Shown: piece after piece, positions 34,154 through 43,613 of the stretch
Numbering within the stretch: position 1 is the first letter of the stretch
Layout: each line of letters begins with the position of its first letter
DNA from: Bacillota bacterium
GTDB taxonomy: Bacteria; Bacillota; DTU025; MWDF01
Length of the DNA: 64,000 nucleotides
Assembly (NCBI GenBank): GCA_029565935.1
Contig: JAKQNF010000033.1
Location: 56,398 to 120,397, forward strand
Direction of reading: 5' to 3'
Notes under the pieces: model-generated
Database searches by the model: none
The model's input: only the letters and a program-made list of their open reading frames with translations
Told to the model about the DNA's origin: nothing
Position numbers and translations under genes: made by a program

Positions 34154-36724
34154 ATGTCGCTGAAAGTATTCAAGAAGCCAAATCAGCAGGGTATCCCTGC
34201 CAAGGACAACACACTTGCGCTTCCTCTGGATGAACTCCTTAGAAAACTGGATACCAACGTCGCCGGGCTTTCAAGCAAGGATGCGGACGAACGCCTGGAC
34301 ATATACGGGCCCAACGAATACCCGAGGAGGAGGGTCATCCCCCCTTGGGTGAGGTTCTTAAAGCTGCTCGTAGAGCCGCTCGTGCTGGTGCTCATGCTCG
34401 CGGCCGCCGTGTCCGCGTTTTTGGGCGAGCCCAGGGGGGCCATAATCATCGGGATAATGGTCCTTCTTAGCGTCATCTTGGAGTTCACGCAGGAGTATCG
34501 TTCGGAGAAGACCGCAGAGAAGCTCGCCGTCCAAGTCGCGTTGACCGCGGCGGTCATAAGAGACGGCGTAGAGGCGGAGATACCCATCGTCGACATCGTC
34601 CCCGGGGACATCGTAAAGCTCAGCGCCGGAGACATAGTGCCCGCGGACTGCAGGGTCATCACGGCGAAAGACTTCTTCGTCCATCAAGCAGCGCTGACCG
34701 GAGAACCATACCCTGTGGAGAAGTACCCAGTGGACACCCCCAAAAAGGATACGGCCCTCTATGACATGGACTATGCCGTGTTCTACGGGACCAACGTGGT
34801 GAGCGGCAAGGCCGGGGCGTTGGTGGTGGGCACGAACGGGAACACCGAGTTCGGGCGCATGGCGAAGTCTTTGTCACAAGAAAGGCCCGAGACAGAGTTC
34901 CAGAAGGGGATACGCGAATTCACCTCCATGCTCGTGAAGGTGATCGCGCTGCTTGTCTTCGTGATATTCGCGCTCAACATAGTACAGGCCCATGGATTCT
35001 TGAGTTCCCTGCTCTTCGCGGTGGCGGTCGCGGTCGGCATAACGCCTGAGCTGCTGCCCATGATAATTACGATCAACCTTTCGACCGGCGCCGCGGCCAT
35101 GGCGAAGCACAAGGTGATAGTGAAAAGGCTGCAGTCCATCCAGAACCTGGGCAGCATGGATCTGTTGTGCACCGACAAGACCGGCACTCTGACCGAGGGG
35201 AAGCTGGTCCTCTACAGCCACATCGACGCCGCCGGCAACAGCTCGCCCGAGGCTTTCAGGCTGTCGTACCTCAACAGCGTCTACCAGGAGAGCATGAAGA
35301 ACACCATGGACCTTGCCATCGTCGCGCACGGCAAGTACGGGACCGACGGCTACATAAAAGTGGACGAGATCCCGTTCGATTTCACAAGGAAGCTCATGAC
35401 GATCGTGGTGAGCAAAGAGGGCAACCGCACGCTGATAACCAAGGGCGCCCCCGAGAGCCTGCTGGAAAGATGCTCTTACGTGCTCAAGGACAATCAAGCC
35501 GTGAAGATGGACGATGCAGTGCGTGCCATGGCCGCCGCGACTTATGGTTCGCTGAGCAGTGGAGGCCACAGGTGCGTGGGCGTGGCGTACCGCGACCTCG
35601 AGCACGACGGCAAGGAAGTCTACAAGACCGCTGACGAGAAGGACCTAACCTTCGTCGGCTTCGTATCGTTCATAGATCCCCCGAAGAAGAGCGCGAAGGA
35701 ATCCATGCTGGAGCTTGAGAGGCTGGGCATAGGGGTGAAGATCCTGACCGGCGACAACGAGCTCGTGACGGCGAAGATCTGCGAAAGCGTAGGCATAGAC
35801 GTAAAAGGTATCCTCATGGGCAGCGAGATCGATTCGCTCAGCGAGGACGATCTCCATAGCAGGGTGGTCGGCAGCACTATATGCGCAAGGCTTTCACCCG
35901 AGCAGAAGGAGCGGATCATAAAGACCCTCAAGAAGGCGGGGCATGTGGTGGGCTATCTCGGTGACGGGATCAACGACGCCATGCCGCTGAGGAACGCGGA
36001 CGTGGGCATATCGGTCAACAACGCGGTGGACGTAGCGAAAGAGGCCGCCGACATAGTGCTTCTGGAGGAAGGCCTGCATATCCTGAAAGAAGGGATCATA
36101 GAAGGCAGGCGCACTTTCGCGAACACCATGAAGTACATAATGATGGGCACCAGCTCCAATTTCGGCAACATGTTCAGCGTGCCCGCGGCGCTTTTCCTGG
36201 TGCCTTTCCTGCCGATGCTGCCCATACAGATCCTGCTGAACAACCTTCTCTACGACTTCTCGCAGGTGAGCATACCGACAGACAACGTGGACGCCGACTA
36301 TCTGGAGAAGCCGAAGAGGTGGAATATAGGCTTCATAAGGAGGTTCATGCTCACGTTCGGTCCTATCAGCAGCCTGTACGACATCACGACCTACCTTGTG
36401 ATGATCTACTTCTTCAAAGCGGGCGAATCGCTGTTCCAGACCGGCTGGTTCATCGAATCACTAGCCACGCAGACCCTAGTCATACATGTGATCAGGACCA
36501 GGCACAACTTCCTCAAGAGCAGGGCGAGCAAAGTTTTGATGCTGACGACGCTGCTGGGTGTCGCCGCCGGCATCCTGATCGTATACTCGCCCCTTGGAAG
36601 CTTCTTCAAGTTCACGCCTCCGCCGATCGAGTTCTTCATGATACTGGCTTTAATGACGGCCGCGTACTTGTTCATGGTCGAGGGCGTGAAGAAGTGGTTC
36701 TACAAGAAGTACGGAGAGTACTGA
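34154..36724 (+). CDS. mgtA: MgtA-type magnesium-transporting P-type ATPase (second copy)
   Basis: An 856-aa P3B ATPase, full-length paralogue of the upstream gene with the same domain order: TGEPYPVEK actuator loop, DKTGT with Asp341, ITKGAPESLLERC, TGDNELVTAK, LGDGINDAMPLRNADVGIS, GTSSNFGNMFSVPAALF and SIPTDNVD. Differences are spread over the N-terminus, parts of the nucleotide-binding domain and the last helices, so this is an old duplication rather than an assembly artefact. It has its own promoter and structured leader. The two pumps may differ in affinity or be expressed under different Mg2+ levels. A strong bidirectional terminator follows. Confidence 0.9.
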   Translation: MSLKVFKKPNQQGIPAKDNTLALPLDELLRKLDTNVAGLSSKDADERLDIYGPNEYPRRRVIPPWVRFLKLLVEPLVLVLMLAAAVSAFLGEPRGAIIIGIMVLLSVILEFTQEYRSEKTAEKLAVQVALTAAVIRDGVEAEIPIVDIVPGDIVKLSAGDIVPADCRVITAKDFFVHQAALTGEPYPVEKYPVDTPKKDTALYDMDYAVFYGTNVVSGKAGALVVGTNGNTEFGRMAKSLSQERPETEFQKGIREFTSMLVKVIALLVFVIFALNIVQAHGFLSSLLFAVAVAVGITPELLPMIITINLSTGAAAMAKHKVIVKRLQSIQNLGSMDLLCTDKTGTLTEGKLVLYSHIDAAGNSSPEAFRLSYLNSVYQESMKNTMDLAIVAHGKYGTDGYIKVDEIPFDFTRKLMTIVVSKEGNRTLITKGAPESLLERCSYVLKDNQAVKMDDAVRAMAAATYGSLSSGGHRCVGVAYRDLEHDGKEVYKTADEKDLTFVGFVSFIDPPKKSAKESMLELERLGIGVKILTGDNELVTAKICESVGIDVKGILMGSEIDSLSEDDLHSRVVGSTICARLSPEQKERIIKTLKKAGHVVGYLGDGINDAMPLRNADVGISVNNAVDVAKEAADIVLLEEGLHILKEGIIEGRRTFANTMKYIMMGTSSNFGNMFSVPAALFLVPFLPMLPIQILLNNLLYDFSQVSIPTDNVDADYLEKPKRWNIGFIRRFMLTFGPISSLYDITTYLVMIYFFKAGESLFQTGWFIESLATQTLVIHVIRTRHNFLKSRASKVLMLTTLLGVAAGILIVYSPLGSFFKFTPPPIEFFMILALMTAAYLFMVEGVKKWFYKKYGEY

Positions 36725-36741
36725 TGGAATACGCCGATGAT

Positions 36742-36780
36742 GAAAAGAGGGCCTCATCGCTTTTTTGAGGCCCTCTTTTC
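36742..36780. terminator. Bidirectional terminator between mgtA2 and the aldehyde dehydrogenase gene
   Basis: Fifteen-bp perfect stem (36742-36756 with 36766-36780) of the form GAAAAGAGGGCCTCA/TGAGGCCCTCTTTTC, with A and T runs on both sides. Confidence 0.9.
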
Positions 36781-36796
36781 CATCTGTCGCGCTTCT

Positions 36797-38197
36797 TCAG
36801 CTCCTGCCGTTCCTATATTCTGCCAGGTCCCCGAAGAGGAAATCGTCCGAAGGCCTCCTGTCGTCTATCGGTTCGGAGAGCCAGGTGATGTTCACCATCT
36901 TCGTCCAGGTGATGTTGTCCGACGAGATGTTACCGCCCCATGTGCCGCAGCCAAGGCTCAGGGTCACCGGCATCCCGTTGGTCCACGAGCCCCCGTTCGC
37001 AAGGCACTGCGCCTGCCGCGCCATGACCCTGCTGGTCTTCGTATTCAAGGCAAGGTCCAGTATATGACCCTTGTTGGAGCTGTGTATGCCGCACGAGTGG
37101 CCGCGACCCTGGTATCCGGTTATCAGATTGACCAGCCCTATCGCCTCTTCGAACCTTTCGTACCTGTACACGGCCATCACCACCGAGAGCTTCTCCCCCG
37201 AGAACGGATGATCCGGACCCGCCCCGTCCTCCTCGACGATCAAAAATTCAGTGCCTGCCGGCAGCCCTATGCCGGCCATCGACGCAATTTTCTCGGGTGA
37301 TTGTCCCACCACGTCCTTGTTTAGCCGCCCCTCCTGCCACATAAACGCTCTGAGCTCCTCCTTGTCCCTTTCCGAAAGGACGTGCCCTCCGACCTTTCTG
37401 AGCTCGTCCAGCATGGCGTCGTAGACCTTGTCCTGCACCACGAGCGAGTTCTCCGTCGAGCAGCTGGTGGCATAATCGAACGTCTTGCTCAAAAGTATCT
37501 TTGCGGCTGCGTCCGCAAGGTCTGCCGTCTCGTCCACCACCACGACGGCATTGCCCTGCCCCACGCCGTATGCGGGTGTGCCTGAGGAGTATGCCGCCTT
37601 CACCAGCGAGCCCGCCCCCGTTGCCACTATCAGGTCGCATTGCTCCATCAGCTCTGCGGTCATGCCGTGTGAGGGCTCCTCTATGGTGATCAGAAGGTCT
37701 TCGCAGGCGCCGTGGTCCTTGAGTGCCTTCCTCATCACGTCCACGATGAACTTGTTCGTCCTTTTAGCCCTAGGATGCGGGGCGAAGACGACGGCATTGC
37801 CGCCTTTCACCGCCATCATGGCCTTGAGCACGGGCGTAGCCTCGGGATTCGTGCACGGAAGGATCGCGCCTATCACGCCTGCCGGCTTTGCGATCTTCGT
37901 GATGCCCTTCCTTTCGTCAATCTCGACGATCCCCCTGGACCTGACTCCCTTCATGTCGCGAAGGGCTCCTCTTAGCTTCATCATCAGCTTTTCGTACTTG
38001 TCCTCTACCCTGCCCATGCAAGTCTCGGCCACCGCCATCCTTGCGATTTCCATCGCCGTCCCAGGCTCGACCACGCTCCAGCAAATAGCGGCGACCAGCT
38101 CGTCCACTTTCTCCTGGGAGCATCCCTCCAGCTCCTCCTGGGCCTTCCTGGCCCTTTTGACCAGGCCTTCTACGATAATGCTCTCCTCAGTTCGCAT
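36797..38197 (-). CDS. CoA-acylating aldehyde dehydrogenase family protein
   Basis: A 466-aa member of the EutE/AdhE-N/SauS branch, which converts an aldehyde, CoA and NAD(P)+ to an acyl-CoA. Evidence: GVIGAILPCTNPEATPVLKAMMAVKGGNAVVFAPHPRA in the cofactor region and FDYATSCSTENSLVV with the catalytic Cys. The terminal part keeps GRGHSCGIHSSNK and GCGTWGGNISSDN. The start is the ATG at 38197 with GGAGGG 5 bp upstream; an upstream extension is open but has a random-looking Arg-rich composition. Aldehyde identity is unknown. No microcompartment genes are adjacent. It faces mgtA2 tail to tail. Confidence 0.87.
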   Translation of the reverse strand: MRTEESIIVEGLVKRARKAQEELEGCSQEKVDELVAAICWSVVEPGTAMEIARMAVAETCMGRVEDKYEKLMMKLRGALRDMKGVRSRGIVEIDERKGITKIAKPAGVIGAILPCTNPEATPVLKAMMAVKGGNAVVFAPHPRAKRTNKFIVDVMRKALKDHGACEDLLITIEEPSHGMTAELMEQCDLIVATGAGSLVKAAYSSGTPAYGVGQGNAVVVVDETADLADAAAKILLSKTFDYATSCSTENSLVVQDKVYDAMLDELRKVGGHVLSERDKEELRAFMWQEGRLNKDVVGQSPEKIASMAGIGLPAGTEFLIVEEDGAGPDHPFSGEKLSVVMAVYRYERFEEAIGLVNLITGYQGRGHSCGIHSSNKGHILDLALNTKTSRVMARQAQCLANGGSWTNGMPVTLSLGCGTWGGNISSDNITWTKMVNITWLSEPIDDRRPSDDFLFGDLAEYRNGRS

Positions 38198-38499
38198 TCT
38201 ACCCTCCGAGCCCACGTCCGTGCCGCCGTTAATGTCGTGCAGCCGTACAGTTCGAGCCCCTCGACCGAAGTCCGATGCCTTCGTTTCCGTTCTCCGGTAC
38301 CCTGGGCGCCTATGGGCAACGCCAACTATTCTGCCACTATATCGAGTCCGCATCAACCGACGAAGCGCACGGCAACCCCTCAGCGTGCGGACAAGAAAGC
38401 AGGCAGCCGACTGCGGCTGCCTGCCTTTCTGCCATACCGGAAGGGAGGAGTAGGATCTCTAGCCCTCGTGTAGTCCGGCCGATCTTGCCTTATCCTGCG
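38198..38499. other. 302-bp intergenic region
   Basis: Contains the terminator of the M20 gene at 38389-38424 and presumably the aldehyde dehydrogenase promoter. I see no good -10/-35 pair or other structure in the rest. Confidence 0.5.
38389..38424 (-). terminator. Rho-independent terminator of the M20 gene
   Basis: Eleven-bp stem GCAGGCAGCCG/CGGCTGCCTGC (38399-38409, 38414-38424), loop ACTG, followed on the minus strand by TTTCTT. Confidence 0.75.
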
Positions 38500-40161
38500 C
38501 TACTTTGCGTGCACGTACCCGTAGAACCAGGTGTAGCCCTTGGCCGCGTTGGTGTAGCTCACCTTCACGCGCTCCCCTACCTTGACGGAGGCGGCGAGCT
38601 TGACCTCTAGGTCCTGTCCCGCGTTGGCTCCCCATACCAGTTCAGCCAGCTTCGTGCCTGCCATGTTGCTTACTACCAGCTTGTCGCCCGACTTCTCGTC
38701 GAAAGCGGTCTTCGCCCCGCTCACCGCAACGACGCCCTTGACCGAATCGACTACGATGCCTGGTGCCTCAGCGTAGGCGACCTCAGGTATCATTGCCTTG
38801 CCGACGTATTCCGGCATGTCCTTCATCTTCTCGTCGAACTCCGCCTTCACTGCCGCTAGGGCTTCGCTGTCGGTGAACAGCTTGATCGCAAGGGCCGCAA
38901 GGACCTTGGAGCCCGCTACGGCACCGCTGAAGCCGTATGCGGATAATGACTGCGCGGCTGCTTCTACCGAGTGTCCCGCGGTGCCGGGTACCCAGGTGGC
39001 TATCGTGACGGTAGTGGTGGGCGTCTTCCAGGTGACGTCGCCGATCGGGTTCGAGCCGAAGCTCTGCCCGCCCGTGGGCTCCTTGAACGCGCCCGTCGGC
39101 ACCGTGGTGAAGCCGAGCTTCGCCGAGGCCGCCTTGTCCTCGTCGGAGAACGCCGGCGCTCCCACCGCCTTGTAGACGTCCATCGCCAGAAGTGCGAGCG
39201 TCTTGTTGCCGATCTTGTTATAGATACCCGAGCTGAAGCCTATCTCCAGTTCCACGCCTGCCATCAGCGCTGCGCCCTTGGCGATGTTGTCGATCTTCTG
39301 CCTTGCGTCGAGAACGTTAGGATACTTGGGCCCGCGGATGAAGTAACGGCTCGCCGCCGTTGCCGGCACGACGTTGGGGGCTGCGCCGCCGTCGGTTATC
39401 ACGTAATGTATCCTCATCTCCTGGATGAGATGCTCGCGTAGGAAGTTGACGCCGATGTTCATGAGCTCGACCGCGTCAAGCGCGCTCTTGCCCTTCTCGG
39501 GGGCCGCCGCGGCGTGCGCCGCCACTCCCTTGAACTTGTACTCCACATGGTCCATCGCCATCGTGCTTCCGAACTCGGAAACGTTGTCGGTCCCGGCGTG
39601 TACGCCGATGAGCACGTCCAGCCCGTTATAGAAGCCGGCGCCCGCGACCACGGGAGCTACGTCCCAGATCTCCTCGGCGGGCGTGATGTAAAGCTTCAGC
39701 GTGCCTTTGATTCCGAGTGCCTGCATAGTGTCCTTCAGCGCGATCGCTGCCGTGATCCCGGCCGCCGTGTTGAGGTTGTGGCCGCAGCCATGGCCGACTC
39801 CCGGCAGGGCGTCATAGTCTTCGTAGATGCCCACGACGGGCTTTCCGGATCCGTAGGTGGCCACTATCGCGGTCGGGATGTCCGCCACGGATTGGTCTAC
39901 CTTGAACCCGGCCGCCATAAGGATGTCAGTCACCTTTACGTAAGACTTGTACTCCGCAAGGCCCACTTCGTTGAACGAGCCTATCGAAGAGGCTATGTCG
40001 ACCGTGAGCGCCTTGTTCTGCTCGGCCAGCTTCACGGCGTACTCCTGCGCCGGCGTAAGGGCCATGTCCTCGGCTGCGATGCCGCCTCCGGGTATGAGGC
40101 CGAAACATGCTATCAGCGATGCGATGATGATGATCTTCACTGTCTTGTTGAACTTCGACAT
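38500..40161 (-). CDS. Secreted M20-family amidohydrolase (AbgB-like) with C-terminal extra domain
   Basis: A 553-aa exported enzyme. Start ATG at 40161 with GGGAG upstream; the longer frame adds 24 residues without a ribosome site. Signal peptide about 1-29 (IACFGLIPGGGIAAE). The M20 peptidase domain shows GIYEDYDALPGVGHGCGHNLNTAAGI (metal His/Asp site), TPAEE, GVHAG, and the lid-domain HAAAAPEKGKSALDAVEL, as in p-aminobenzoyl-glutamate hydrolase AbgB and related amidohydrolases. About 90 residues from GIVVDSVKGVVAVSG onward are beta-rich and are an extra domain not usual in AbgB. It likely cleaves N-acyl or peptide-like amides outside the cytoplasm. It is expressed from a near-perfect promoter. 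Confidence 0.85.
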   Translation of the reverse strand: MSKFNKTVKIIIIASLIACFGLIPGGGIAAEDMALTPAQEYAVKLAEQNKALTVDIASSIGSFNEVGLAEYKSYVKVTDILMAAGFKVDQSVADIPTAIVATYGSGKPVVGIYEDYDALPGVGHGCGHNLNTAAGITAAIALKDTMQALGIKGTLKLYITPAEEIWDVAPVVAGAGFYNGLDVLIGVHAGTDNVSEFGSTMAMDHVEYKFKGVAAHAAAAPEKGKSALDAVELMNIGVNFLREHLIQEMRIHYVITDGGAAPNVVPATAASRYFIRGPKYPNVLDARQKIDNIAKGAALMAGVELEIGFSSGIYNKIGNKTLALLAMDVYKAVGAPAFSDEDKAASAKLGFTTVPTGAFKEPTGGQSFGSNPIGDVTWKTPTTTVTIATWVPGTAGHSVEAAAQSLSAYGFSGAVAGSKVLAALAIKLFTDSEALAAVKAEFDEKMKDMPEYVGKAMIPEVAYAEAPGIVVDSVKGVVAVSGAKTAFDEKSGDKLVVSNMAGTKLAELVWGANAGQDLEVKLAASVKVGERVKVSYTNAAKGYTWFYGYVHAK

Positions 40162-40198
40162 CAGATGCACTCCCTTTTTAAAAATGTAAATTGGAATT

Positions 40199-40227
40199 AA
40201 TATATTCCTCATAATTCTCTCTGTCAA
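40199..40227 (-). promoter_or_regulatory. Sigma-70-type promoter of the M20 gene
   Basis: On the minus strand TTGACA (40222-40227), 17-bp spacer, TATATT (40199-40204), about 40 bp before the start codon at 40161. Confidence 0.8.
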
Positions 40228-40362
40228 TAGCATATTTATAAATCATTCGAGAATCCCTAAAAATAATTCGTCGGCCTATTCCGATTCTATGACGGGATTA
40301 AGTTCACGGAGGCAGGATTTAGGCATTCATGCAATATGCGCAAATTATACATCTCGAGACGC

Positions 40363-40395
40363 AAAAACGGGGCCGCGCAAATCCGCGCGACCCCG
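40363..40395 (-). terminator. Rho-independent terminator of the his operon
   Basis: CGGGGCCGCGC (40368-40378) pairs with GCGCGACCCCG (40385-40395) with one G-T pair, followed on the minus strand by five T residues (40363-40367), 55 bp after the hisIE stop. Confidence 0.85.
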
Positions 40396-40449
40396 CCAGG
40401 ATCCATATACTCCTCGTATGCCGATGCGCTCAGCCCGGTTCTGTCCGTC

Positions 40450-41160
40450 CTAGTATTCTTTCTCCTTGCCCGCCAGCTTCTCCGCCGAAGCCGGCTTCCC
40501 GCGCCTTCCTGCGAGCACCTTCTCCACGTCCTTCAGGCTCATGCCGACCGACGCCAGGGCGACCGACGAATGGTACAGCAGGTCGGCCAGCTCACCGGCG
40601 GTATCCTCCAGGTCCTCGTCCGATCCTCTCATCTTCGCCTTCATCGCCGCGACTATGAATTCTCCCGATTCCTCAGCCACCTTCCTCAAGATCCGCTCCG
40701 TGCCGGCCGAAAGCAGCCTACAGGTGTACGAATCGTCACTTGGCGCGGCCTTCCTGCTTTGCACTGCGTCATCCATGTCGTCTATGACGTGGCTTCCGAA
40801 CCTCTTCACCGTGCCCATAAGCGGCACGCCGCCCTGAGTCAGGAAACAGGTGTCCGATCCGGTATGGCACGCAGGTCCCGCGGGGACGACTTGCAGCAGC
40901 AGGGTGTCGCTGTCGCAGTCGAGCGCCGCGGACATCACCCTCATGGTGTTGCCGCTCTCCTCCCCTTTGTGCCAGAGCTTCTTCCTGCTCCTGCTCCAGA
41001 ACCACGCCTGTTTAGTCTCCAACGTAAGCTCTAGGGCGCTGCGGTCCGTGTAGGCCAGCATGAGGATCTCCCCGCTTCTGTGGTCCTGCACTATTACAGG
41101 AAGCAGCCCGTCGGGCCCGAACTCTATGCCGTCAGGCCGTCCTTTCCCTTCCCTTTCCAT
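40450..41160 (-). CDS. hisIE: Bifunctional phosphoribosyl-AMP cyclohydrolase / phosphoribosyl-ATP pyrophosphatase
   Basis: A 236-aa fusion catalysing steps 2 and 3 of histidine synthesis. HisI part (about 10-125): [39 protein letters not shown], the metal site DCDSD and PACHTG-x-x-TCF. HisE part (about 135-220): [19 protein letters not shown] and [14 protein letters not shown], the acidic metal-binding helices. HisIE fusion is common. It overlaps hisF by 29 bp and is the last gene of the operon, followed by a strong terminator. Confidence 0.93.
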   Translation of the reverse strand: MEREGKGRPDGIEFGPDGLLPVIVQDHRSGEILMLAYTDRSALELTLETKQAWFWSRSRKKLWHKGEESGNTMRVMSAALDCDSDTLLLQVVPAGPACHTGSDTCFLTQGGVPLMGTVKRFGSHVIDDMDDAVQSRKAAPSDDSYTCRLLSAGTERILRKVAEESGEFIVAAMKAKMRGSDEDLEDTAGELADLLYHSSVALASVGMSLKDVEKVLAGRRGKPASAEKLAGKEKEY

Positions 41161-41959
41161 CGGATGCCACCCCCGTCCTCACGGCTAATCCCTCTTCGAA
41201 GAGATAGCTCTTGACCTGGCCGATGCTGAGCTGGCCGCTGTGGAACAGCGACGCCGCAAGGGCCGCGTCCGCGCCGCCTTCCGTCAGCACGTCCTTGAAA
41301 TCCTTCAGTACGCCCGCCCCTCCGGATGCTATGACCGGTACGTCCACGGCATCGCTGACTGCCCTGGTTAAGGCCATGTCATATCCTCTTTGCACCCCGT
41401 CGGAGTCCATCGAAGTGAGCAGGATCTCCCCAGCGCCCAGCCCCGCCGCGGCCTTGGCCCACATTATCGCGTCCAGCCCGGTGCCCACCTTGCCGCCGAA
41501 GGTCATGACCTCCCAGCCCGGCAGAGGATCACAGCTCGCTTCCTTCTTGCCGCGGGCCTTCCTCTTCGCGTCTATAGCCACGACCACGCATTGGCTCCCG
41601 TAGCGCGACGCGGCCTTCTCTATGAGCCTTGGGTCCGCGACCGCTGCCGTGTTGATCGAGACCTTGTCGGCGCCCGCCCCCAAAACAGCGCTTATGTCGT
41701 CCAGGCCGGAGATTCCTCCGCCGACCAAGAACGGTATGAAGACCTCCCTGGATACTTTCCTGGCCAGCTCCGATGCCGTCTTCCTCTTCTCACTGGAAGC
41801 CGATATGTCAAGGAAGGCGAGCTCGTCCGCGCCTTCCATGTAGTACCTCAAGGCGAGTTCCGCAGGGTCGCCGCAGTCTTTCAGGCCCTCGAACCTGACT
41901 CCCTTGACCACCCTGCCCCCGGCAGTGTCGAGGCATGGGATTATCCTCTTGCAGAGCAT
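41132..41959 (-). CDS. hisF: Imidazole glycerol phosphate synthase, cyclase subunit
   Basis: A 275-aa TIM barrel that, with HisH, makes imidazole glycerol phosphate and [28 protein letters not shown] carries catalytic Asp11, and [15 protein letters not shown] carries the second catalytic Asp. [11 protein letters not shown] and [12 protein letters not shown] are the phosphate-binding loops. The true start is the ATG at 41959 with GGAGAGG upstream; a 66-residue open extension overlapping hisA has no family similarity. It keeps an insert [17 protein letters not shown] typical of bacterial HisF. It sits 55 bp after hisA. Confidence 0.93.
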   Translation of the reverse strand: MLCKRIIPCLDTAGGRVVKGVRFEGLKDCGDPAELALRYYMEGADELAFLDISASSEKRKTASELARKVSREVFIPFLVGGGISGLDDISAVLGAGADKVSINTAAVADPRLIEKAASRYGSQCVVVAIDAKRKARGKKEASCDPLPGWEVMTFGGKVGTGLDAIMWAKAAAGLGAGEILLTSMDSDGVQRGYDMALTRAVSDAVDVPVIASGGAGVLKDFKDVLTEGGADAALAASLFHSGQLSIGQVKSYLFEEGLAVRTGVASDGKGRERTA

Positions 41960-42014
41960 TAAGAACCTCTCCTTCCCATCATAGCCGGCATCCTTGAGGG
42001 CCCGGCCTTGCCAT

Positions 42015-42791
42015 CTACTCGGTAGCCGACGAGGCCGCCCCGATGGCCTCCTCCAAGCCGAAGGCCCCCTCATAGAGCGCCTTTCCGACGATGAGGCCCA
42101 GTACCCGGCCGCCCTTCTCGTACGAGCGCTCCATGGACGCGGCCTCACGGGCCGCACGCCTGATATCGTCCAGGGTGCCTATGCCGCCAGAGACTATCGC
42201 ATTAAGCCCCGAGCTTATGAACGGTCCCAGTATCCCGACCGACGCGCCCTTGAGCCTGCCGTCTTTGGATATGTCGGTCACTATGGCCGTATTTATCCCG
42301 ATGTCCTTCAAGGTCCCGGCCAGCTCCTCCGGGCCCAGCCTCGAGCCTTTTGTCCAGCCCTCGCCCATGCAGGATCCGTCCTTAAGGTCAGCGGACGCGA
42401 AGATCCTCCCGGGGTAGGAGGCGGCCATCCTGCCTGCGAAGTCCGTGTCCTTCAGCAGTATCGTCCCCAAGTCGACGAAGTCCGCGCCGGCGTCGAACGC
42501 GAACTTGGCGCCTTCCAGGTCCCTGATACCTCCGCTGAAGTCCAATAAGCCGGTGAATCTTGACCTTATCCTTTCCAGGGTCTTTTTGTTCACGACTTCC
42601 CCTTTTAGGGCCCCATCCAGGTCGACCACATGGAGCCTTACCGCCCCGCGGTCCTGCCAGTAAGCGGCGGCGTCGCCGGCGTCCTTCCAGTAGAACTTCG
42701 CCGAGGAGTAGTCGCCGCCGGTGAGCCTCACCGCTCCTGCCGACATGATGTCCACGGCCGGTATTATCGTAAATCGCGTTCTATCTTCCAT
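42015..42791 (-). CDS. hisA: Phosphoribosyl-ProFAR isomerase
   Basis: A 258-aa TIM barrel catalysing the ProFAR to PRFAR isomerisation. [26 protein letters not shown] carries the catalytic Asp at the first strand, and [20 protein letters not shown] the second. [22 protein letters not shown] and [15 protein letters not shown] are the phosphate loops. Compared with typical HisA, FSGG replaces VGGG. The 117-bp gap from hisH is the widest in the operon and holds small GC-rich stems (GCCGC/GCGGC near 42857). Confidence 0.92.
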   Translation of the reverse strand: MEDRTRFTIIPAVDIMSAGAVRLTGGDYSSAKFYWKDAGDAAAYWQDRGAVRLHVVDLDGALKGEVVNKKTLERIRSRFTGLLDFSGGIRDLEGAKFAFDAGADFVDLGTILLKDTDFAGRMAASYPGRIFASADLKDGSCMGEGWTKGSRLGPEELAGTLKDIGINTAIVTDISKDGRLKGASVGILGPFISSGLNAIVSGGIGTLDDIRRAAREAASMERSYEKGGRVLGLIVGKALYEGAFGLEEAIGAASSATE

Positions 42792-42908
42792 ATTATTCCA
42801 GTCAGCCCTCCGATGCCTCGTCCGATCAGCCCGTTCAAACAGTATCCTGCCCTTGCCGCCCAGGCGGCCTCGCCGTCTACGCTTAGGACTTAAGCCTAGT
42901 AAGCCTCG

Positions 42909-43613
42909 TCATTGAAGGCCCGCGGCCTTCTCGGCGAAACGCCTTATAAGCCCAAGGCCCGCCTCGGCGCTCTTCTCGGGGTGGAACTGCACCCCCATCA
43001 CGTTTTCCTGGACGACGGCGGAGACCATGAGCCGTCCTTCATCCCCTCCGTCTCCTGCTAGGGAAGTCGTGCCGGCCACCACGCTCTGGTCCTTCGGTAC
43101 GACCTGGTACGAATGGGTGAAATAGAACTTGCCTTCGCCCATGCCGCCCAGCGGCCACGCGCTCTTGAAGCGCACTTCGTTCCAGCCCGTATGCGGGACC
43201 TTGAACTTCGCTTCGCCCTTGAGCCTTATGTCGCAAGCCCCGAAGCGCAAATCGTCCCCGCCGAGAAGCTTGCTCCCTCCCTTGATGAGGCCCAGCCCCC
43301 GGGCCCCCGGGCTTTCCTCGCTGGAATCGAACAGCAGCTGCATGCCAAGGCAGATGCCCAGCACCAAGGACCCAGATTGCGCAAAATCCTTGATCGCGTC
43401 AGCCATCCCGGACACTTCCATGCTCATCGCTGCTTCGCCGAAGGCCCCGACGCCGGGCAGTATCAACGAGCCAGCGCTTTCCAGGTCCCCGGGTCTTTCT
43501 ATGAGGACGGGTACCGCGCCCGCTCTTTCGACCGCCCTGACGACGCTCGTTACGTTGCCCACACCGTACAGCACTATGCCTATTCGGTCCTTGACGGATT
43601 CGCTCCCGCTCAT
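42909..43613 (-). CDS. hisH: Imidazole glycerol phosphate synthase, glutaminase subunit
   Basis: A 234-aa class I glutamine amidotransferase that passes ammonia to HisF. LPGVGAFGEAAMSM, the nucleophile elbow GICLGMQLLFDSSEES (catalytic Cys) and GVQFHPEKSAEAGL (His-Glu pair) complete the triad. HSYQV is the conserved active-site segment. It is about 30 aa longer than average because of a loop near 180-195 (SLAGDGGDEGRL) and a short N-terminal extension. It overlaps hisB by 4 bp (ATGA). Confidence 0.93.
   Translation of the reverse strand: MSGSESVKDRIGIVLYGVGNVTSVVRAVERAGAVPVLIERPGDLESAGSLILPGVGAFGEAAMSMEVSGMADAIKDFAQSGSLVLGICLGMQLLFDSSEESPGARGLGLIKGGSKLLGGDDLRFGACDIRLKGEAKFKVPHTGWNEVRFKSAWPLGGMGEGKFYFTHSYQVVPKDQSVVAGTTSLAGDGGDEGRLMVSAVVQENVMGVQFHPEKSAEAGLGLIRRFAEKAAGLQ

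Noticed and set aside
31345..36724. mgtA duplication as an assembly artefact.
   Set aside because: The copies differ at many codons throughout and have different flanking sequences.
38198..38356. 53-residue extension of the aldehyde dehydrogenase.
   Set aside because: No ribosome site at the upstream start and random-looking composition; GGAGGG precedes the ATG at 38197.
41960..42157. 66-residue N-terminal extension of HisF overlapping hisA.
   Set aside because: Arg/Ser/Pro-rich shadow sequence; the ATG at 41959 has a ribosome site and the normal HisF N-terminus.
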